A stretch of 64,000 bases of DNA from Synechococcus sp. CCY 0621 (GCF_019038465.1 NZ_JAFKRH010000035.1:16982-80981), one strand, 5' to 3'; shown: positions 18,535-27,800, numbered from the stretch's first letter. Made by a program: numbers and translations. The notes: generated by a model not told the origin, from the sequence alone.

Positions 18535-20073
18535 ATGTTGGCACGGTGCAGCAGTGGGGCCTTGCGGGGCCTGGAGGCCCTGCCGGTGACGGTGGAGGTG
18601 GACATCGCCCCGGGGCTGCCGGGGCTGAGGGTGGTGGGTCTGGCCGATGCCGCGGCCCAGGAATCGCGGGAGCGGGTGCGGGGGGCCCTGCGCAACGGTG
18701 GCCTGCGGGTGCCCCTCACCCGGGTGGTGGTCAACCTGGCCCCCGCCGACCTGCCCAAGGCGGGCCCCGGCTTCGATCTGCCCATCGCCCTGGGGCTGCT
18801 GGTGGCCAGCCAGCAACTGGCGGCCACCGCGGTGGAGGGGATCTGGAGCGCGGGGGAGCTGGGCCTCGACGGGGGGCTTCGGCCGATCCGGGGGGTGCTG
18901 GCCCTGGCCCTGGCGGCTCGCCGGCACGGGGCCCGCGCCCTGGTGGTGCCGGCGGCCAATGCCACCGAGGCTGCCCTGGTGGAGGGGCTGCCCGTCTGGG
19001 GGGCCGGGCACCTGGTGGAGGTGGTGGCCCTGCTGCGGGATCCGGGGCGACCCCGAGCGGCGCCCGCCGCCGCGCCTGCCCTGCCGGCGGCGGCGGCCGC
19101 CGGACCCGACCTGGCCGAGGTGCGCGGCCAGGCCCATGGCCGGCGGGCCCTGGAGATCGCCGCGGCGGGCGGTCATCACCTGCTGCTGGTGGGGGCGCCC
19201 GGCAGCGGCAAGACGATGCTGGCCCAGCGGTTGCCGGCGCTGCTGCCGCCCCTGGGGGAGCAGGAAGCCCTGGAGGTCACCCAGCTCCATTCCCTGGCCG
19301 GTCTGCTGGGGGAGGGGGCCGGCCTGCGGCGCCAGCGCCCCTTCCGCAGCCCCCACCACGGCTGCTCCGCAGCTGCCCTGGTCGGTGGTGGCGCCCTGCC
19401 GCGTCCGGGGGAGCTGAGCCTGGCCCACCACGGCGTTCTGTTTCTCGATGAGCTGGCGGAGTTCCGCCGTGAGGTGCTCGACCAGCTGCGCCAGCCCCTG
19501 GAGGAGGGGGAGTTGTGGATCAGCCGGGCCCAGCAGCGCTGCCGCTTCCCCTGCAGGGTGCTGCTGGTGGCCGCCACCAACCCCTGCCCCTGCGGCTGGT
19601 ACGGCGACCCCAGCCAGAGCTGCCGCTGTGGCGAAGCCCAGCGGCGCCGCCACTGGGGACGGCTCTCAGGCCCGCTGCTGGATCGGATCGACCTGCAGGT
19701 GGTGATGCGGCGCCCGGAGGCGCACCACCTGGGCGGGGCCTACCGGGAGGGAGCGCAGCGGCCGCCTGCCGGAGAAGCCAGCGCGGTGGTGGCGCAGCGG
19801 GTGGCGGCGGCCCGGCAGCGCATGGGCCAGCGCAATCCGGCGGGGGCAGCGAACGGCCAGCTGGAAGGTCCGGCCCTTGCCGCGATCGTGACGCCCGAGC
19901 CGGACGCCCTGGCCCTTTGGGAGCGCGCCATCAGCCAGCGGCGCCTGTCCGCCAGGGGAGCGGAGCGGGTGCTGCGGGTGGCCCGCACGATCGCCGATCT
20001 GGCCAGTGCCGAGCGGGTGTCGGGGGCGGCGATCGCCGAGGCCCTCAGCTACCGCTCCTTCGACCAGGTCTGA
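18535..20073 (+). CDS. YifB-family Mg-chelatase-like AAA ATPase
   Basis: The protein is 512 residues from the ATG at 18535 (MLARCSSGALRGLEALPVTV). Its N-terminal ChlI-like/Lon-type fold runs VEVDIAPGLPGLRVVGLADAAAQESRERV. The AAA core has Walker A GAPGSGKTMLAQRL, Walker B VLFLDELAEF, then RCRFPCRVLLVAATNPCPCGWYGDP. The C-terminal Mg_chelatase_C domain closes with SARGAERVLRVARTIADL. Length matches the YifB/ComM family; ComM is a branch-migration helicase promoting natural transformation. The long open frame upstream of the ATG overlaps the HIT gene and is not coding. Confidence 0.93.
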   Translation: MLARCSSGALRGLEALPVTVEVDIAPGLPGLRVVGLADAAAQESRERVRGALRNGGLRVPLTRVVVNLAPADLPKAGPGFDLPIALGLLVASQQLAATAVEGIWSAGELGLDGGLRPIRGVLALALAARRHGARALVVPAANATEAALVEGLPVWGAGHLVEVVALLRDPGRPRAAPAAAPALPAAAAAGPDLAEVRGQAHGRRALEIAAAGGHHLLLVGAPGSGKTMLAQRLPALLPPLGEQEALEVTQLHSLAGLLGEGAGLRRQRPFRSPHHGCSAAALVGGGALPRPGELSLAHHGVLFLDELAEFRREVLDQLRQPLEEGELWISRAQQRCRFPCRVLLVAATNPCPCGWYGDPSQSCRCGEAQRRRHWGRLSGPLLDRIDLQVVMRRPEAHHLGGAYREGAQRPPAGEASAVVAQRVAAARQRMGQRNPAGAANGQLEGPALAAIVTPEPDALALWERAISQRRLSARGAERVLRVARTIADLASAERVSGAAIAEALSYRSFDQV

Positions 20074-20086
20074 GCCAACGCTGGGA

Positions 20087-20275
20087 TCAGCGGCGGCGGC
20101 GCCCGGTGGGGTCGCCAGTGAAGGGCTGCTCACCAATCGCCGGCGGACGGTGCTGGGCTTCTTCCCCCGGGTTGCCCCAGGCGTGGTTGATGGTCTCGGA
20201 CAACCAATGGCTGAGCCGCTGGAGAAGGGAGGCAGACCTTGACTGGCCTGCCGTTGAGGCAACCGGATGGACCAT
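20087..20275 (-). CDS. small conserved-type hypothetical protein
   Basis: This 62-residue protein from the ATG at 20275 has a predicted amphipathic helix (LLQRLSHWLSETINHAWGNP). Its tail PPAIGEQPFTGDPTGRRRR resembles a PPxIGxQPF/Y(S/T)G motif that I recall from small cyanobacterial proteins of unknown function. It is convergent with the YifB gene (13-bp gap) and follows rpsU on the same strand. There is no signal peptide. The function is unknown. Confidence 0.5.
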   Translation of the reverse strand: MVHPVASTAGQSRSASLLQRLSHWLSETINHAWGNPGEEAQHRPPAIGEQPFTGDPTGRRRR

Positions 20276-20367
20276 GGACCCTGGGGCGATGGCCCCTTCA
20301 GCCTGACCACGAACGGGGGGACAAGCAACAGGTAGAAGCACCTGAAGATCCGAAGCCTGAACCGTGC

Positions 20368-20538
20368 TCAGCGGCGACGGCGGCGCTGCTGGGCCTTGCG
20401 CTTGTACTTCTCGGTGGGTGTTTCGTGGTGGCGCAGCCGCTTCAGATCGGCAAAGATGCCCGCCTTGGACACCTGGCGCTTGAAGCGGCGCAGGGCCGAT
20501 TCAATGCCTTCGTTTTCGCCGACGGTGACCTGGGTCAT
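20368..20538 (-). CDS. rpsU: 30S ribosomal protein S21
   Basis: The frame is 56 residues: [20 protein letters not shown], then [19 protein letters not shown], then [16 protein letters not shown]. The sequence and the poly-Arg C terminus are diagnostic of bacterial bS21, the small-subunit protein near the anti-Shine-Dalgarno region. A GTGGGGC-TAC-GCCCCAC hairpin lies 41 bases upstream of the ATG and could act on the 5' leader. Confidence 0.96.
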   Translation of the reverse strand: MTQVTVGENEGIESALRRFKRQVSKAGIFADLKRLRHHETPTEKYKRKAQQRRRRR

Positions 20539-20571
20539 GAAGTACTGCTGAGACGTGCGCAGCGTTGCACC

Positions 20572-21315
20572 TTAGCAAGTGGGGCTACGCCCCACCGCTT
20601 CAGAGCTTGGTGGCGGGGGGCACGGCCGGCGGGGCCAGGGGCTGCTGGACGGAGGACGGCGCCGCCTCCTTGACGGGGACGCAGCCGTGGGGGGCTGGGC
20701 GGGCTCAACAGCGGTGGGCTGGGGCTGGGCGGCGGTCGCCGCCGTCCCCGGCCAGCTGTCGGCGTAGACGTAGAGGTGGCCAAGGTTGCGGCCGCCGAAC
20801 TGGCGACGCATCAGCCGCCAACCGGGCTCCAGCTGCAGCTTCAGGAACCCCGGGGCGCTGCCGCGGGTGCGGGCCACCACCATCTCCGGGCCGGCTCCGG
20901 CCTTGGTGGGGAAGGCCAGCAGCAGCATGTCGCCGCCGCTGCGGGTCACCATCAGCCGGTAGGAGGTGGCCAGGTCCTGGCCGCCCACCCTTACGGAATA
21001 GCCATTGGCATCGATGTAGCGGTTGCAGATGCCGGTGAAATCAAAGGTGGCCAGCAGGGGATTCACCGGGGCCGGCGTGCCCTCACCCACCTCAAAGCAG
21101 GGCCGCACGGGCTTGAGCTGTTCGTAGATGTTGAGCTGGGCTTTTTCGCCCTTGCTGCCGATGGGGGCAGCCACCATCAGGAAGTTCTGCTGGTCGACCT
21201 CGGCGGCGGCGAACAGGGCGGAGGCGCGGCCGGGGGCTGGGGAGGTGATGGCCAGGCTGGTCGCCACCAGCGTCAAGGCCGCCAGGCCTGCGCGGTGGAG
21301 CACGGGAAGGGTCAC
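20572..21315 (-). CDS. secreted DUF3747-type protein
   Basis: The N terminus from the GTG at 21315 is a clear Sec signal (VTLPVLHRAGLAALTLVATS to APGRASA). The mature part contains FAAAEVDQQNFLMVAAPIG, NIYEQLKPVRPCFEVGEGTP and ATFDFTGICNRYIDANGYSVRVGGQDL, typical of the cyanobacterial DUF3747 family. The family core ends near HLYVYADSWPG. After that about 60 residues are Pro/Ser/Arg-rich, ending at a stop within a GC hairpin. The frame is open to an ATG at 21372, which would give an unusually long signal n-region, so I prefer the GTG. The function of the family is unknown. Confidence 0.72.
   Translation of the reverse strand: MTLPVLHRAGLAALTLVATSLAITSPAPGRASALFAAAEVDQQNFLMVAAPIGSKGEKAQLNIYEQLKPVRPCFEVGEGTPAPVNPLLATFDFTGICNRYIDANGYSVRVGGQDLATSYRLMVTRSGGDMLLLAFPTKAGAGPEMVVARTRGSAPGFLKLQLEPGWRLMRRQFGGRNLGHLYVYADSWPGTAATAAQPQPTAVEPAQPPTAASPSRRRRRPPSSSPWPRRPCPPPPSSEAVGRSPTC
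20579..20595 (-). other. 7-bp GC hairpin between DUF3747 gene and rpsU
   Basis: GTGGGGC-TAC-GCCCCAC is a perfect inverted repeat with a 3-base loop. It sits at the last codons of the DUF3747 gene and 41 bases before the rpsU ATG on the same strand. There is no T-run, so it is not a classic intrinsic terminator. It could be an mRNA-stabilising 3' end or part of the rpsU leader. Confidence 0.4.
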
Positions 21316-21385
21316 GGCGTTGATCGAAGCGGCCTGAATCGTATGAACGGTAACCACCGGAAACCAGCCCATAGGCACAATCGGA

Positions 21386-21407
21386 CGGCCGGTTGTCGGG
21401 CCGGCCG
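21386..21407 (-). terminator. candidate hairpin after small membrane protein gene
   Basis: CGGCCGG and CCGGCCG form a 7-bp stem around an 8-base loop, positioned about 27 bases after the stop of the small membrane protein gene and before the DUF3747 start. It lacks a U-tract, so a Rho-independent terminator is only possible. Confidence 0.3.
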
Positions 21408-21433
21408 AGGGGGCGCAGCGAGCCGGGTCGGGC

Positions 21434-21625
21434 TCAGGCGGGCTTGTTGATGCGGATCGCCACCAGCAGGGCCAGCACGGTCCCCGGCAGGCTGCCGGCC
21501 AGGATCCAGCGGGTGACCTGGACGCCGAGATCAGGCTCGCCGTAGGAAAGCTCGAAGATCGATCCGGTGGCAGCGATGCCAAGCAGACAGGCCAGGCCCA
21601 GGAAGAGGCCGGCCAGGGGTTTCAT
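21434..21625 (-). CDS. small two-helix membrane protein
   Basis: The 63-residue protein from the ATG at 21625 (MKPLAGLFLGLACLLGIAAT) has a first hydrophobic helix at about residues 4-24. A short polar loop follows (ELSYGEPDLGVQVTR), then a second helix (WILAGSLPGTVLALLVAIR) and the tail INKPA. It sits directly downstream of def (11-bp gap), so it is probably cotranscribed. I recognise it only as a cyanobacterial-type conserved small membrane protein; the function is unknown. An ATG two codons earlier is possible. Confidence 0.7.
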   Translation of the reverse strand: MKPLAGLFLGLACLLGIAATGSIFELSYGEPDLGVQVTRWILAGSLPGTVLALLVAIRINKPA

Positions 21626-21636
21626 CGGCATGGGAA

Positions 21637-22242
21637 TCAGCGGATCGACTGGACGTCGGAACGGTGGAAGCCATGCTGCTGCAGGCCGTCGTTGAGGCTG
21701 AGCTCGTCGGTGACCCGATCGACGAACAGCACGCCGTTGAGATGGTCCATCTCGTGCTGGATGCAGCGGGCCAGCAGGCCATCGGCCTTGAGGCGGCGGG
21801 GGCGGCCCGTCTCGTCGCGGTAGGTCACCTCCACCACCGAGGGACGCACCACATCCAGATAAACGCCGGGAATGCTCAGACAGCCCTCCTCATAGGTGTT
21901 GAAGGAGGCGCCGGCGGCGGTGATCTCGGGGTTGATCAGCACCAACGGTGGGGTGGCCGCCTCCTCCAGATCCAGATCGATCACCAGCAACTGGCGGTGC
22001 ACGCCCACCTGGGGGGCCGCCAGACCGATCCCCTTGGCGGTGTACATGCTGCGCAGCATGTCGCGGGCCAGGTCGCGGACGGAGGCATCCACCTTGCTGA
22101 TGCGCCGGGCCGGGGCCCGGAGTTCCTTCGAGCCCAGTTTGTGGATCTCGAGAGGGGGACGTTCCAGCGGCACCTTCGGCACCAGCACGGAGTTGCCACC
22201 CTGTTCGGCAGACCGTGCCATCTGGGCGAAGCTGCGGGCCAA
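21637..22242 (-). CDS. def: peptide deformylase
   Basis: The 201-residue protein removes the N-formyl group from nascent polypeptides. All three metal-site motifs are present: GIGLAAPQVG (~70), EGCLSIPG (~117) and QHEMDHLNGVLFVDR (~158), whose Cys and two His bind the metal and whose Glu is catalytic. The N-terminal extension of about 35 residues (MARSFAQMARSAEQGGNSVL) is longer than in E. coli and is usual for cyanobacterial type 1B forms. It is divergent from the S9 peptidase gene, with 53 bp between starts. Confidence 0.97.
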   Translation of the reverse strand: MARSFAQMARSAEQGGNSVLVPKVPLERPPLEIHKLGSKELRAPARRISKVDASVRDLARDMLRSMYTAKGIGLAAPQVGVHRQLLVIDLDLEEAATPPLVLINPEITAAGASFNTYEEGCLSIPGVYLDVVRPSVVEVTYRDETGRPRRLKADGLLARCIQHEMDHLNGVLFVDRVTDELSLNDGLQQHGFHRSDVQSIR

Positions 22243-22295
22243 GACGTCACCTGAAACGATGGTTCGATTCTAGAAGCAGCCTGCGGAGGACTCGG

Positions 22296-24209
22296 GTGGG
22301 GGAGCCGTCGTGGCAGGAACCGGACCCCCTGCCCGCTGCACTGGCGGTGGGTCGGGCCACCGGCGTCGCCGAACCGCGGCTGGCCGGGGGGCGCCTGTTC
22401 TGGCTGGAGCAGCGCCCCAGTGAGCGGGGGCGCACCACCCTGATGGCGCGGAGCCCTGGCGCAGCGACCGTGGAGCTCACAGCGGGGTCCTGGAACGTGC
22501 GCAGCCGCGTGCATGAGTACGGCGGCGGCGCCTATGCAGTCGCAGGCGACCAAGTCGTGTTCGTCGACGACGGTGACCGCTGCCTCTGGCAGCTCAGCCT
22601 GGCTGGCGGTGGCGACCCCACAGCGACCTCAGTGCCCCGGCGGCTCACGGCCCCATCCGACCCGGAGCGGCCGCGGGCCTTCGCCGATGGCCTGATCGAC
22701 CAGCCTCGCCAGCGCTGGATCGGCGTGATGGAGCAGGACGGCCTCGACCGGCTGGTGGCTGTGCCCCTGGCGGGGGGCGAACCGGAACGGCTGCACCAGC
22801 CGGCCGACTTCTGCGGCTACGCCGTGCTGGCCCCAGGCGGCGGCCACCTGGCCTGGGTGGCCTGGCAGCAGCCGTTCATGCCCTGGGAGCGCAGCCAGCT
22901 CTGGCTCGCCGCCATCGACCCGGCCGGGCAGCTGCAGCAGGCCCGGCCCATCGCCGGCTCAGGGCCTGGGGATCCCCTGGGGATCTCGGTGTTCCAGCCG
23001 CTCTGGCTCGACGACGGTTCGCTGGTGGTGGCCAACGACCGCAGCGGCTGGTGGAACCTGGAACGGCTGGCGGACGTGGCCGCCCTGGGGTCGGACACCC
23101 CGCCGCGATGGCAGCCGCTCTGCCCTCTGGAAGCGGAGTTCGCCAGTCCGCAGTGGGTGTACGGCCTGCGCACCCTGGCCTGGGACGGCACCCGGCTGCT
23201 GGCGGCGGTCTGCCGCCAGGGCTGCTGGGAGCTGGGCCGGCTGGGGGTCGACGGCGGCCGCTTCGAGCCGATCCCCCTGCCCTTCAGTGAGCTGGCGTCC
23301 CTGACGGCGGAGGCGGGCCGGCTGGTGGCGGTGGCCGGGGCGCCGGGGATCGGCCAGGGGCTGCTGGAGCTGGACACGGCCAGCGGCAGCTGGCAGCACA
23401 CTCCAGCCTCACCACCGCCACTGGCCGCCGAGGCGATCAGCCGGCCGGAACCCCTCTGGTTCGAGGGCCATGGCGGCCGTCCCGTTCACGCCTGGTACTA
23501 CCCGCCCCGGGGCGGCAGCCGCGCCGAGGCACCCCTGCTGGTGAAGGGGCACAGCGGCCCCACCGCCATGGCCGGCACGGGGCTGAACCTGGCCATCCAG
23601 TTCTGGACCAGCCGCGGCTGGGGCGTGGTGGATGTGAATTACGGCGGCTCCACCGGCTTCGGGCGCGCCTACCGGCAGCGGCTCGACGGCCAGTGGGGCG
23701 TGGTGGATGTGGCCGACTGCGCCGCCGCCGCCCTGGCCCTGGTGGCGGCGGGCAAGGCCGACCCGGACCGGTTGGCCTTCGAAGGTGGCAGTGCCGGCGG
23801 CTTCACCGTGCTGGCAGCCCTGTGCTTCACCGACGTGTTCAAAGCCGGCGCCTGCCGCTATCCCGTGGCCGATCCGGAGGCCCTGCTCGGGGTGGATCAC
23901 CGCTTCGAGGCCCGCTACACCGAAACCCTGATCGGCCCCTGGCCCGAGGCCCGGTCCGTCTACGAAGCCCGTTCGCCGCTGCGCCATGCGCAACGGATCA
24001 CGGCGCCGGTGGTGTTCTTCCATGGCCAGGACGACCGGGTGGTGCCGGCGCGTCAGAGTGAGCAGATGGTGGAAGCCCTGCGCCGAGGCGGACTGGAAAC
24101 GGAACTGCACCTGTTCGCCGGAGAGGGCCACGGCTTCCGCGACAGCGGCGTGCGCACCACGGTGCTGGAAGCCACCGAAGCCTTCTTCCGCCGCCAGTTC
24201 CGCCTGTGA
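22296..24209 (+). CDS. S9 family (prolyl-oligopeptidase-like) peptidase/esterase
   Basis: The protein is 637 residues from a GTG start at 22296. A strong GGAGGA Shine-Dalgarno 7 bases upstream decides that start over earlier in-frame codons. The N-terminal half is a beta-propeller-like region (NVRSRVHEYGGGAYAVAGDQ). The C-terminal alpha/beta-hydrolase has nucleophile Ser in FEGGSAGGFTVLAAL, Asp in FHGQDDRVVPARQ and His in AGEGHGFRDSG. It acts on peptides or small esters; the exact substrate is unknown. The GltS-like gene overlaps it by four bases (GTGA). In other picocyanobacteria, as I recall, this gene sits near the suf genes, which here are 33 kb away. Confidence 0.92.
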   Translation: MGEPSWQEPDPLPAALAVGRATGVAEPRLAGGRLFWLEQRPSERGRTTLMARSPGAATVELTAGSWNVRSRVHEYGGGAYAVAGDQVVFVDDGDRCLWQLSLAGGGDPTATSVPRRLTAPSDPERPRAFADGLIDQPRQRWIGVMEQDGLDRLVAVPLAGGEPERLHQPADFCGYAVLAPGGGHLAWVAWQQPFMPWERSQLWLAAIDPAGQLQQARPIAGSGPGDPLGISVFQPLWLDDGSLVVANDRSGWWNLERLADVAALGSDTPPRWQPLCPLEAEFASPQWVYGLRTLAWDGTRLLAAVCRQGCWELGRLGVDGGRFEPIPLPFSELASLTAEAGRLVAVAGAPGIGQGLLELDTASGSWQHTPASPPPLAAEAISRPEPLWFEGHGGRPVHAWYYPPRGGSRAEAPLLVKGHSGPTAMAGTGLNLAIQFWTSRGWGVVDVNYGGSTGFGRAYRQRLDGQWGVVDVADCAAAALALVAAGKADPDRLAFEGGSAGGFTVLAALCFTDVFKAGACRYPVADPEALLGVDHRFEARYTETLIGPWPEARSVYEARSPLRHAQRITAPVVFFHGQDDRVVPARQSEQMVEALRRGGLETELHLFAGEGHGFRDSGVRTTVLEATEAFFRRQFRL

Positions 24210-25630
24210 TCGCCGCGCTGGTGCCGGGGGTGGTGGAAGGCGTCGAATGGCTGGCCCTGGCCCTGGCGGCCCTCACCGTGCTGCTGCTGATCGGCAGCAG
24301 CGTCGGCGGGCTGCTGGGCATGAAGCGCTGGGGACTGCCGGAGGCCCTGCTGGCGGGCGGTCTGGGGCTGGCGGTGGCCCCGGCCGGGCTGCTGCCCCTG
24401 CTGCCCCAGCGGGTGATCGACCTCTGGGACCAGCTGCCCCTGCCCCTGCTGACGCTGGTGTTCGCCACCCTGCTGCTGGGCAAGCCGCTGCCGAAGCTGG
24501 GGGGGCTGTGGCGCCCGCTTTCGGCCCAGGTGCTGCTGGCGCTCACCCTGGCCTTCGGCCAGTTCCTGGTGGCGGGACTGGCGGTGCTGCTGGTGCTGCA
24601 GCCCTGGCTGGGCGTGAGCCCAGTGATGGCCTGCCTGATCGAGGTGGCCTACGAGGGCGGCCACGGCTCGGCCGCCGCCATGGGGCCCACCTACGAGCGG
24701 CTCGGGCTGGAGGGCGCCCAGGCCCTTGGGCTGGCGATGGCCACCGTGGGGCTGCTGGTGTCGACGGTGGTGGGCGGGCTGCTGGTGGTGCTGGGAAGGG
24801 CCAGGGGCTGGCTGAAGTTCCCCGAGGCCCTGCTGATCGAGGAGGCGGTGGCGCTCCTGGAGGAGGGGACCCCGCCCCTGCAGGAGGTGCCGATGGATCT
24901 GCCCCTGGAGGCGGGCACCGTGGAGGTGCCGGCGCTGTGGCGGCAGATCGCCGACTGGGCCGTGAACCTGGGACTGGCGGGGGTGGCGGTGCTGTTCGGC
25001 TGCGGAGCGCTGGCGGCGCTGCGCTTCGTGGCCGACGCCAGCGGCGGGGTGTTCGCCCTGGTGATCGACGCCCTGCCCGTGTTCCCCCTGGCCCTGGTGG
25101 GGTCGCTGCTGGTGCGCCTGATCCTGGAGAAGAGCGGCCAGACCCAGTGGGTCTCGACCGCCATCCAGGGCCAGACCGGCACCATCTCGGCCGACCTGTT
25201 GATCACCGCCGCCACCGCCTGCCTGGACCTGAGCCTGCTGGCCCACGACTGGATCCCCCTGACGGTGCTGGCCCTGGCGGGTCTGCTGTGGAACCTGGGG
25301 GTGATCCTGCTGCTGGCGCCGCGGATCCTGCCGCCCGACTGGTTCGAGCGGGCGATCATCGAATTCGGCCAGGCCACGGGGGTGGCCGCCAGCGGGCTGC
25401 TGCTGCTTCGCATGGCCGACCCGGGCGACCGCAGCCAGGCTGTGACGGCCTTTTCCATCAAGCAACTGCTGCTCCAGCCCCTGCTGGCGGGGGGCGTGAT
25501 CACCGTGGTGGCGCCCCTGGTGGTGGATGGCTGGGGGCTGCCGGCCTGGACCGGCCTCTGCCTGGGCCTGGTGGTGCTGTGGAGTGGGCTGGGGCTGTGG
25601 CTGGCGGCGCGGGCGAAGGGAGCGACCTGA
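24206..25630 (+). CDS. sodium:glutamate symporter-like (GltS family) membrane protein
   Basis: The 474-residue protein has about 11-12 hydrophobic segments. Conserved elements include the reentrant-type Gly-rich motifs ACLIEVAYEGGHGSAAAMGP and FGQATGVAASGLLLLRMADP, which occur in inverted halves as in GltS transporters (ESS family). It starts with GTG overlapping the S9 peptidase stop, so the two are cotranslated. The substrate in cyanobacteria is not established; glutamate is inferred from family only. Confidence 0.85.
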   Translation: MIAALVPGVVEGVEWLALALAALTVLLLIGSSVGGLLGMKRWGLPEALLAGGLGLAVAPAGLLPLLPQRVIDLWDQLPLPLLTLVFATLLLGKPLPKLGGLWRPLSAQVLLALTLAFGQFLVAGLAVLLVLQPWLGVSPVMACLIEVAYEGGHGSAAAMGPTYERLGLEGAQALGLAMATVGLLVSTVVGGLLVVLGRARGWLKFPEALLIEEAVALLEEGTPPLQEVPMDLPLEAGTVEVPALWRQIADWAVNLGLAGVAVLFGCGALAALRFVADASGGVFALVIDALPVFPLALVGSLLVRLILEKSGQTQWVSTAIQGQTGTISADLLITAATACLDLSLLAHDWIPLTVLALAGLLWNLGVILLLAPRILPPDWFERAIIEFGQATGVAASGLLLLRMADPGDRSQAVTAFSIKQLLLQPLLAGGVITVVAPLVVDGWGLPAWTGLCLGLVVLWSGLGLWLAARAKGAT

Positions 25631-25706
25631 GCATCGAGGTGCTGCCATCCCTCAATCACTGAGATGATTCGCTGCGGATCTCCACCTTGGGCAGCCCAAA
25701 GCAAAG

Positions 25707-27794
25707 ATGTTGCGTTCACCGTCCTACCGCTCGGAGATCGACGGTCTGCGCGCCCTCGCCGTCATCGCGGTGATCATCAATCACTTCAATGGCAGCTTGA
25801 TGCCAAGCGGCTATCTAGGTGTCGATATCTTTTTTGTCATTTCCGGCTATGTCATCACCGCCTCGTTAAGCAACCGCACCAGCACGGGGCTGGCAGACCT
25901 CGTCAGGGATTTTTACAGTCGCCGCATCAAACGGCTGATTCCCGTACTGGTGGTTTTCGTTCTGGTCACCAGCCTAGTCGTCTGCCTGTTCGATCCCTAT
26001 CCAGCCCTGTCTCTCAACACGGGCATCGCCTCATTGTTCGGCCTTTCCAATCTCTATCTGTGGCTTCAGGCCACCGACTACTTTGGGGCGGCCACCCAGC
26101 TCAATGCCTTTACCCATACCTGGTCACTTGGCGTCGAAGAACAGTTTTATCTGATCTTCCCTGGGATCGGCTGGCTGACTGGCTGGGCCAGGAAATCACC
26201 CTCTGGCCGCAGGAATCTGATCGTAGGGATGGCTGTACTCAGTGCCCTTTCGCTGGTTTCCTTCATCGTGCTCTACACCCGGCAACAGGCTGCGGCTTAC
26301 TTCCTGATGCCGCCACGATTCTGGGAAATCGGCGCCGGATGCCTGATTTTTCTGTGCCAGTCGCCGCTTGGAACAGAGCCTCCAACGCCTCGAGTGGCAC
26401 CGATCCTGGTCACCGCGGCTCTCATCGGAACCCTGTTCCTGCCGTTGGCCAACGGACGGGCGGCGACGATCCTGATGGTGCTGCTGACGTCGGCCTGGAT
26501 CATGCAGTTGCGTACGGATTCGTACACCAAACGGGGCTTCTCCCAGCCAACGCTGGTCTGGATCGGGCTGATTTCCTACTCTCTCTATCTGTGGCACTGG
26601 GCCGTGCTGGTGATCAGTCGCCAGACGATCGGCATTCATTGGTGGTCGTTCCCTTTCCAGGCCGGGATCATGGTGCTGCTGGCGGCAGCGTCCTATCGCT
26701 GGGTGGAGACGCCCTTCCGGCGCAAGTCCTGGTCCAGGACGGAACAACGCACCGTCCCCTATGGCCTCAGCGCTGTCCTTGGGGCAGCGCTTCTGCTGAT
26801 GCCGCTGAGTCGCTGGCAATGGAGTCGATTTCTGTTCACAGGCACAAAGGATGCCGGGGAGGATCGCATCGCGCGCCATCTCAAGCCGGCACTGACACCT
26901 CTCACAGCTGCCGAAAAACAACGCCAAGGCAACTGCGCATTTTCCACCCAACTCCTTTCCAAGCAGTCATTGCTCGACACCTACAGGAGGTTGTGCCTGG
27001 CCAACGCAGACCAAGCCGGCCCGCTGATCGCTTTGGTTGGCGACAGCCATGCCGAAGCCGCTTTTCCCATGGCTGACGCCCTCGCCAAGGAAGGCCGCAG
27101 TGTCTTCTTCATGGCGCGGCTGGGTTGTGTCTTCCCAGGCCAGGGTGAGGCGAATCAAGGCTGCTACGGACAGACGAAGCAAACTGCCGCCTTCCTGATC
27201 GATAACATTCGCAAGCATGGCGGCGGCGTTGTGATCGTCGATTCCTTCCTGCAGGGGCACTTCGGATACGAGGGCCACATGCGCCATCAGTTCCAGGCCC
27301 ACCCCTCAGGGGATCGCCGGAGCGTGGAAATGAATCTCGCCGATTACGAAAAAGCCCTGGACCAACTGGCCACCAGCCTCAGGACGGTGAATGGCAAGCT
27401 CGTGATCATCGGCCCAAAACCGGACCATGAATACTATGCCGCCAGACGAGAAGCCGTCTCTGCACGATGCAACCGCCAGTGGTTCACACCCTTTGAAGGC
27501 ACGCAATGCCGGGGTGACCAATTCGGCACAAAAAAAAGCGCCATCTTGGAGCGAACAGGATCAATTGCCGATGCCCTGAAGTCTGTCAGCAGCCGTCAAG
27601 ACAACGTCTACGTCTATGATCCGCTGCCCTGGTTATGCCGGGATGGCAAGACCTGTCAGGTCTTTCTTGGTGATCAATCGCTCTATCTGGACTCGAATCA
27701 CTTCAGCAAGCTGGGGGCACTTCACCTGCTGATGGATTTACGGCGGTTCCTGCAGGCCAAGGGGCTGCTTCCAGCCACTCCAGCGCGACCATGA
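25707..27794 (+). CDS. OafA/YrhL-type membrane acyltransferase with SGNH domain
   Basis: The protein is 695 residues. The N-terminal Acyltransferase_3 domain covers about residues 5-365 with some 10 helices. Its signature RSEIDGLRALAVIAVIINHF contains the catalytic His, followed by GYLGVDIFFVISGYVIT. The C-terminal periplasmic SGNH domain has the nucleophile block IALVGDSHAEAAF (~445) and the closing DSNHFSKLGALHLL (~668), giving Ser, Asp and His. This two-domain form O-acetylates surface polysaccharide, lipopolysaccharide or peptidoglycan. The DNA is visibly less GC-rich than its neighbours (runs such as ttttttgtc), suggesting transfer; it is a single gene without glycan partners nearby. Confidence 0.93.
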   Translation: MLRSPSYRSEIDGLRALAVIAVIINHFNGSLMPSGYLGVDIFFVISGYVITASLSNRTSTGLADLVRDFYSRRIKRLIPVLVVFVLVTSLVVCLFDPYPALSLNTGIASLFGLSNLYLWLQATDYFGAATQLNAFTHTWSLGVEEQFYLIFPGIGWLTGWARKSPSGRRNLIVGMAVLSALSLVSFIVLYTRQQAAAYFLMPPRFWEIGAGCLIFLCQSPLGTEPPTPRVAPILVTAALIGTLFLPLANGRAATILMVLLTSAWIMQLRTDSYTKRGFSQPTLVWIGLISYSLYLWHWAVLVISRQTIGIHWWSFPFQAGIMVLLAAASYRWVETPFRRKSWSRTEQRTVPYGLSAVLGAALLLMPLSRWQWSRFLFTGTKDAGEDRIARHLKPALTPLTAAEKQRQGNCAFSTQLLSKQSLLDTYRRLCLANADQAGPLIALVGDSHAEAAFPMADALAKEGRSVFFMARLGCVFPGQGEANQGCYGQTKQTAAFLIDNIRKHGGGVVIVDSFLQGHFGYEGHMRHQFQAHPSGDRRSVEMNLADYEKALDQLATSLRTVNGKLVIIGPKPDHEYYAARREAVSARCNRQWFTPFEGTQCRGDQFGTKKSAILERTGSIADALKSVSSRQDNVYVYDPLPWLCRDGKTCQVFLGDQSLYLDSNHFSKLGALHLLMDLRRFLQAKGLLPATPARP

Positions 27795-27800
27795 AGCCCA

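Noticed and set aside
25687..25699. TTGGGC-A-GCCCAA inverted repeat just before the acyltransferase start
   Set aside because: One-base loop and no T-run; immediately upstream of a start codon, so not a plausible terminator.
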